A DNA stretch of 64,000 bases from Kalmanozyma brasiliensis GHG001 (Eukaryota; Basidiomycota; Ustilaginomycetes; Ustilaginales): assembly GCF_000497045.1 (NCBI RefSeq), contig NW_015961981.1, positions 746,401-810,400 on the forward strand. Direction: 5' to 3'. This document shows, piece by piece, positions 60,694-64,000 of the stretch. Position 1 is the first letter of the stretch; each line of letters begins with the position of its first letter. The position numbers and the translations under genes are program-made. A model generated the notes under the pieces. That model worked only from the letters and a program-made list of their open reading frames with translations, ran no database searches and had not been told where the DNA came from.

Positions 60694-61572
60694 ATGCGCA
60701 CCATCTCTGCCACCTCGTTCGTCGCTGCCGCTGCCGTCGCCGCGGCTGGTTTCGCCGGCAGCGCTCAAGCTCAGCTCGACCCCTCCCTCATCACCGGTCT
60801 CTCCTCCGGCTGTGCAGGCAGTCTCGTGTCCTTGGTGACCAACTCCTCGGGCGTGAGCCAGTGCTTGTCCCTTCCTACCGCAGTAGGCGCGCTTACCAGC
60901 GCTGGCAACAACTCGGTCATCCCTGGACTGCAGTCGTACCTCTCTGGCAGCATCTGTGGATCGGGCAAGCCCGTCTGCAGCCAGTCGCAGCTCCAGTCTG
61001 CCAACCAGACCTTGCTCCAGGGCTGCTCCAGTGACCTCCAGAGCAACAACGGTCAGAACATTCCCGCCCTCATCGCATTCTTCCTCAATCGATACTCGCA
61101 ATTGCGTGAGGGAGCATGCCTTCAGGCCGCCTCGAACTCGTCCTATTGTTTGATCACGGCGCTGTATTCTGTGCAGAACACCACCGGCCAGCAGCTCTCC
61201 TTCAGCGGCCTGCAGAGTCTCCTTGGCAGCCAGCAGGGCCAGCAGCAGGCGCTTCAGGCACTTGCCTCGAACCGCACTGCCTTCTGCACCGACTGCAACA
61301 AGGGTCTCTACTCCGCTCTCTTCAACGGCACCTCGAACCAGCAGGTTTCTGGCGCCGTCAGCCAGACCTGTGGCTCCTCCTTCGTCGATGGTCAGATTCC
61401 TTCCACCCTCAAGAGCACCGCTAGCGGCTCCTCCAGCTCCAGCGCCCCATCCGGCTCGGGCTCCGGCAGCAGCGGCTCCTCGGGCAACGGCGCTTCTGGC
61501 ATCAACGCCGGCGCTGTCGCCGCTTTCGGCTCTGCTCTCGCTGCCGTCGCCGCCGGTCTTGCTCTCCTCTAA
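60694..61572 (+). CDS. Secreted Cys- and Ser-rich protein with GPI-anchor signal
   Basis: 292 aa, single exon. Signal peptide about 1-26 (FVAAAAVAAAGFAGSAQA, cleavage before QLDPS). The mature domain (about 27-235) has evenly spaced cysteines (GLSSGCAGSL, VSQCLSLPT, SICGSGKPVCSQSQ, LLQGCSSDL, GACLQAAS, SSYCLIT, AFCTDCNKG, SQTCGSSF), which could form five or more disulfides, and several NxS/T sites. A Ser/Gly-rich stalk (about 240-268) leads to a GPI signal: small residues NGASGINAG then a hydrophobic end AAFGSALAAVAAGLALL. Similar cell-wall or surface proteins are widespread in basidiomycetes and often adjoin strong promoters; I know of no enzymatic role. Location at plasma membrane or wall is inferred from the signals. 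Confidence 0.85.
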   Translation: MRTISATSFVAAAAVAAAGFAGSAQAQLDPSLITGLSSGCAGSLVSLVTNSSGVSQCLSLPTAVGALTSAGNNSVIPGLQSYLSGSICGSGKPVCSQSQLQSANQTLLQGCSSDLQSNNGQNIPALIAFFLNRYSQLREGACLQAASNSSYCLITALYSVQNTTGQQLSFSGLQSLLGSQQGQQQALQALASNRTAFCTDCNKGLYSALFNGTSNQQVSGAVSQTCGSSFVDGQIPSTLKSTASGSSSSSAPSGSGSGSSGSSGNGASGINAGAVAAFGSALAAVAAGLALL

Positions 61573-62185
61573 GCATCTGTCTTTTCCAGCAATCCTGTTC
61601 CAGGAGACTGCGGCGCTCTATCAATCTCACATCGTTCAAATGTGCTTCTTGTGAATGTGTCTGCTTGCCCCTGAGACGTTCTAACGAGATCGATGGACAA
61701 AATGAACCCGTTGACGTGGAAGACGAGGATGTGATGCAGTGTCAACTCGCGTTGCCGCCTTCTTGCGATGAAAGATTTCACCTTGGTGGGTTGAGCCAAG
61801 CTCCCTCGACGCTTCTGGCCGGGCCACCTCATCCTTCTCAGACCGATCTGCCGCTCGTTGAGATTCCCTTCCTGGTCAAGGAACCAGCCTTCTCAGTCAC
61901 ATCGCTACCTGCTTTCGTCTTAGCAATGAAGTTGCAGCCATGCTATTTCAGCAGCGAGGTGTTCCTATCGGGCACGTTGTGGTATCGAGATTTTATCGGC
62001 ATATTTCGATTCCGGCTTCCGACGCGGGTGCGCACGGCGACTTTTGGCCGAGTCTAAGAAGAACTGATTACGCCTCCGCCAACCATTTGACTTGATCCTC
62101 ACTACCCTGTCACGTCACTGTCAAGCATCGCAACCTCCTTCGACGCTGCAGAAGGTGCTGAGTGCTGAAGCTGCGGACCGGCAAT
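61573..62185. other. Intergenic region upstream of OCT1
   Basis: About 610 bases with 3' untranslated sequence on the left and the OCT1 promoter on the right. No gene is seen. Confidence 0.5.
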
Positions 62186-64000
62186 ATGGCGTCCACTTCA
62201 AAGCTCGCGCAGCGGGCCGCTGCGTCAGTGGCCCGCTCTTCGCGACAGCATCTGGCATCATCATCATCTCGACTTCCGTCGCTTCTCGCTCATGCAGTGC
62301 CAACTGCGTCGAATGCGGATCAGAAAGCCAGGAAATTCAACATATGTAGGAGACCGTTCAGTACATCACCATCGACACGGAGAGTGCAGCGCCCCGCCTC
62401 GTCCGCACCTATTCTCCCCAACGTCCGCCCAGACCACGAGAAGGACAACGAAGAGCTGCGCTCCTTATTCGACGCACCACCGTCCTCCTCCTCGTCCAGC
62501 AATCTTCGATCCTCCGGGCCGTCAACAGGCTTGTTTGAGATTCCATCCCTCACGTCGCCGCAGAGCTTTCTCACGCTGGCGCAGCAGACGCTCGCACGGG
62601 CGCAGCTGCTCGTCGACCGTATCGACCGTGCCGGCTCGTCAGACGTCAGTACATCAGCCGGAAAAGCGGAGCTCAAGGAGGTCGTGCGCAATCTCGATCG
62701 ACTCAGCGACCTCCTCTGTGGAGTGATAGACATGGCGGAGCTCGTGCGGAATGCGCATCCGGACCCGGAGTGGGCAGAGGCGGCCAATGCAGCTTACGAG
62801 TACCTCTGCGGGTACATGAACGTGCTCAACACCCACACGGGACTGTATCGCGTGCTGAAAGATATTCTGTCCAACAAGGACATTGCGGATACGCTATCAT
62901 CGGAGGCGATAGCCGTCGCGCAGGTGTTTCTGCGCGACTTTGAAAAGTCAGGAATCCACCTGCCACCAGCGGAGAGGGAGCGATTCGTTCAGCTCAGTGA
63001 TGAGATCCTTGTGCTCGGTCGAGGCTTTCTCCAGGATATCGCGGGAAACGATGCATCGGACGACTTTGCACGCAACGCAAGCGCCAAGACGGAGGTGGAC
63101 AAGTCGGATACGGTGGAGGTCCCAACACACTGGCTCGAGGAGGTCAACCCGACCGTGATGAAGGCGATCCGAGCAAGCGCTATCACGGACCGCGATGGGC
63201 TGCTCACCTTCTCCGCAGCCGATCAGCCATGGGTATTTCAAACGCTGCTCAAGTATGCACCCGACGAGCGAGCGCGAAAAGTCGCCTTCCGAGCCGCCAA
63301 CTACGGCAGCCAGGCACAGGTACAACGTCTCGAACGACTGCTCAAGGCGCGTGCAGAGCTGGCAACGCTCACAGGAGCCGGCTCGTACTCGGAAATGGCA
63401 CTGGGGGACAAGATGGCAAAAGAGCCACAGAACATCGAAGAGTTCCTCCGCGCCCTCACCAATCATCATCGTCCACGAGCTTCGCAGGACCTAGACAAGC
63501 TTCGCAAGCTCAAACAGAAAGCTTCTATCACAGCACACGGAGCCAAGAGCGGGTCGATGTTCAACCCGAACCCTACGCTACCGGCTTTTGCACCGTGGGA
63601 CAGGGATCTGTATACCGAGCAGCACTTCCGCAGCCCGTCGTTGCGGAGCGTGCAGCCGCTGTCGCCGTATCTCAGTCTAGGTTCGGTGTTCGCCGGCCTG
63701 TCGCGGCTCTTCTCGGCGCTGTACGGAATTCGATTCCGGGCGTCTATGGTGGCCCCTGGCGAGGTCTGGAGCGAAGGACCGGGAGACGTGATGAAGGTCG
63801 AGGTGTTGGACGAGCGCGAGGGTGCGAAAGGCACTTCTGGATCTGCAGAAGGCCTCATCGGGACCATCTACGCCGATTTGTGGAGTCGCGACGGCAAACC
63901 AGGCGGAGCAGCCCACTACACAGTCCGCTGCTCTCGTCGCGTCGACAAGGACGACGAAGCAGGTGATTTCACCCACGGTCGCTCCGAAGACGGTCGCACC
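62186..64000 (+). CDS. OCT1: Mitochondrial intermediate peptidase (partial, runs off the window)
   Basis: The frame opens at ATG 62186 and stays open to the window end: 605 codons, incomplete at the 3' side. The N-terminal about 75 residues are basic, Ser/Ala-rich and lack acidic residues (LAQRAAASVARSSRQHLASS), a matrix presequence. MIP family sequence follows: LRSLFDAP, GLFEIPSLTSPQSFLTLAQQ, the helical ELVRNAHPDPEWAEAANAAY, LSNKDIADTLSSEAIAVAQVF, LRDFEKSGIHLPPAERERFV and LSDEILVLGRGFLQD. Later come [28 protein letters not shown]-like FAPWDRDLYTEQ and LSPYLSLGSVFAGLSRLFSALYGI. Oct1 removes an octapeptide from matrix proteins after MPP cleavage. The zinc motif HExxH is expected beyond the window end, so catalysis cannot be judged here. 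Confidence 0.93.
   Translation, partial: MASTSKLAQRAAASVARSSRQHLASSSSRLPSLLAHAVPTASNADQKARKFNICRRPFSTSPSTRRVQRPASSAPILPNVRPDHEKDNEELRSLFDAPPSSSSSSNLRSSGPSTGLFEIPSLTSPQSFLTLAQQTLARAQLLVDRIDRAGSSDVSTSAGKAELKEVVRNLDRLSDLLCGVIDMAELVRNAHPDPEWAEAANAAYEYLCGYMNVLNTHTGLYRVLKDILSNKDIADTLSSEAIAVAQVFLRDFEKSGIHLPPAERERFVQLSDEILVLGRGFLQDIAGNDASDDFARNASAKTEVDKSDTVEVPTHWLEEVNPTVMKAIRASAITDRDGLLTFSAADQPWVFQTLLKYAPDERARKVAFRAANYGSQAQVQRLERLLKARAELATLTGAGSYSEMALGDKMAKEPQNIEEFLRALTNHHRPRASQDLDKLRKLKQKASITAHGAKSGSMFNPNPTLPAFAPWDRDLYTEQHFRSPSLRSVQPLSPYLSLGSVFAGLSRLFSALYGIRFRASMVAPGEVWSEGPGDVMKVEVLDEREGAKGTSGSAEGLIGTIYADLWSRDGKPGGAAHYTVRCSRRVDKDDEAGDFTHGRSEDGRT

Overview
The window looks like chromosomal DNA of a smut fungus (Basidiomycota, Ustilaginomycetes, Ustilago/Sporisorium type). 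Genes are dense and mostly intron-poor. Introns are short (about 45-100 nt), with GT(A/G)NGY donors and CTGAC/CTAAC-like branch sites; promoters are C/T-rich. Several proteins have clear smut counterparts: a PH-CRIB-kinase Cla4, a membrane-anchored glyoxal oxidase, and a RACK1 with a leader intron. I see no transposon, CRISPR array or virus. The species cannot be fixed from sequence alone.

Layout: 0.8-2.9 kb Ran1/Sks1-type kinase. 4.8-8.3 kb a small unknown protein divergent from a Cue3/ASCC2 ribosome-quality-control factor. 8.5-12.4 kb squalene epoxidase and a three-exon sulfite oxidase. 12.5-19.1 kb a BTP histone-fold protein, nuclear poly(A)-binding protein Pab2, Isd11 (Fe-S assembly) and tRNA-splicing endonuclease Sen2. 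21.1-23.9 kb CAF-1 subunit Cac2. 24.3-25.4 kb a lineage-specific unknown. 25.9-31.7 kb a METTL14/Kar4-type MT-A70 protein divergent from the PAK kinase Cla4. 32.1-34.1 kb an intron-containing tRNA-Met(CAT) and a one-ORF fusion of a sedoheptulose-bisphosphatase-type histidine phosphatase with thymidylate synthase. 34.5-38.2 kb RACK1, with a U24 box C/D snoRNA in an intron, divergent from ribosomal protein uL11. 38.7-43.2 kb an unknown gene under a cluster of ACAAAG boxes, and glyoxal oxidase. 43.2-47.3 kb gene-poor. 47.3-52.0 kb a glycine-rich RRM protein, an unknown nuclear-type protein and a four-exon, possibly Rec114-like gene. 52.8-64 kb a disordered Ser-rich protein, Rft1, mitochondrial glutamyl-tRNA synthetase, a GPI-type cell-wall protein and the 5' part of mitochondrial intermediate peptidase Oct1.

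Most genes are housekeeping and unrelated in pathway. RNA metabolism is well represented (Pab2, Sen2, METTL14-like, GRP, tRNA, snoRNA, RACK1, uL11, Cue3), as are mitochondria (Isd11, GluRS, Oct1). Many are arranged as divergent pairs sharing promoters. The most unusual item is the phosphatase-thymidylate synthase fusion at 32461-34113. The U24 snoRNA in RACK1, the apparently intron-split RACK1 start codon and the HMG-box site cluster at 39.8-40.2 kb come next. Several gene models (sulfite oxidase, Isd11, Pab2, RACK1, uL11, the Rec114-like gene) need splicing and are not visible as single ORFs; their junctions below were read by eye and checked for phase.
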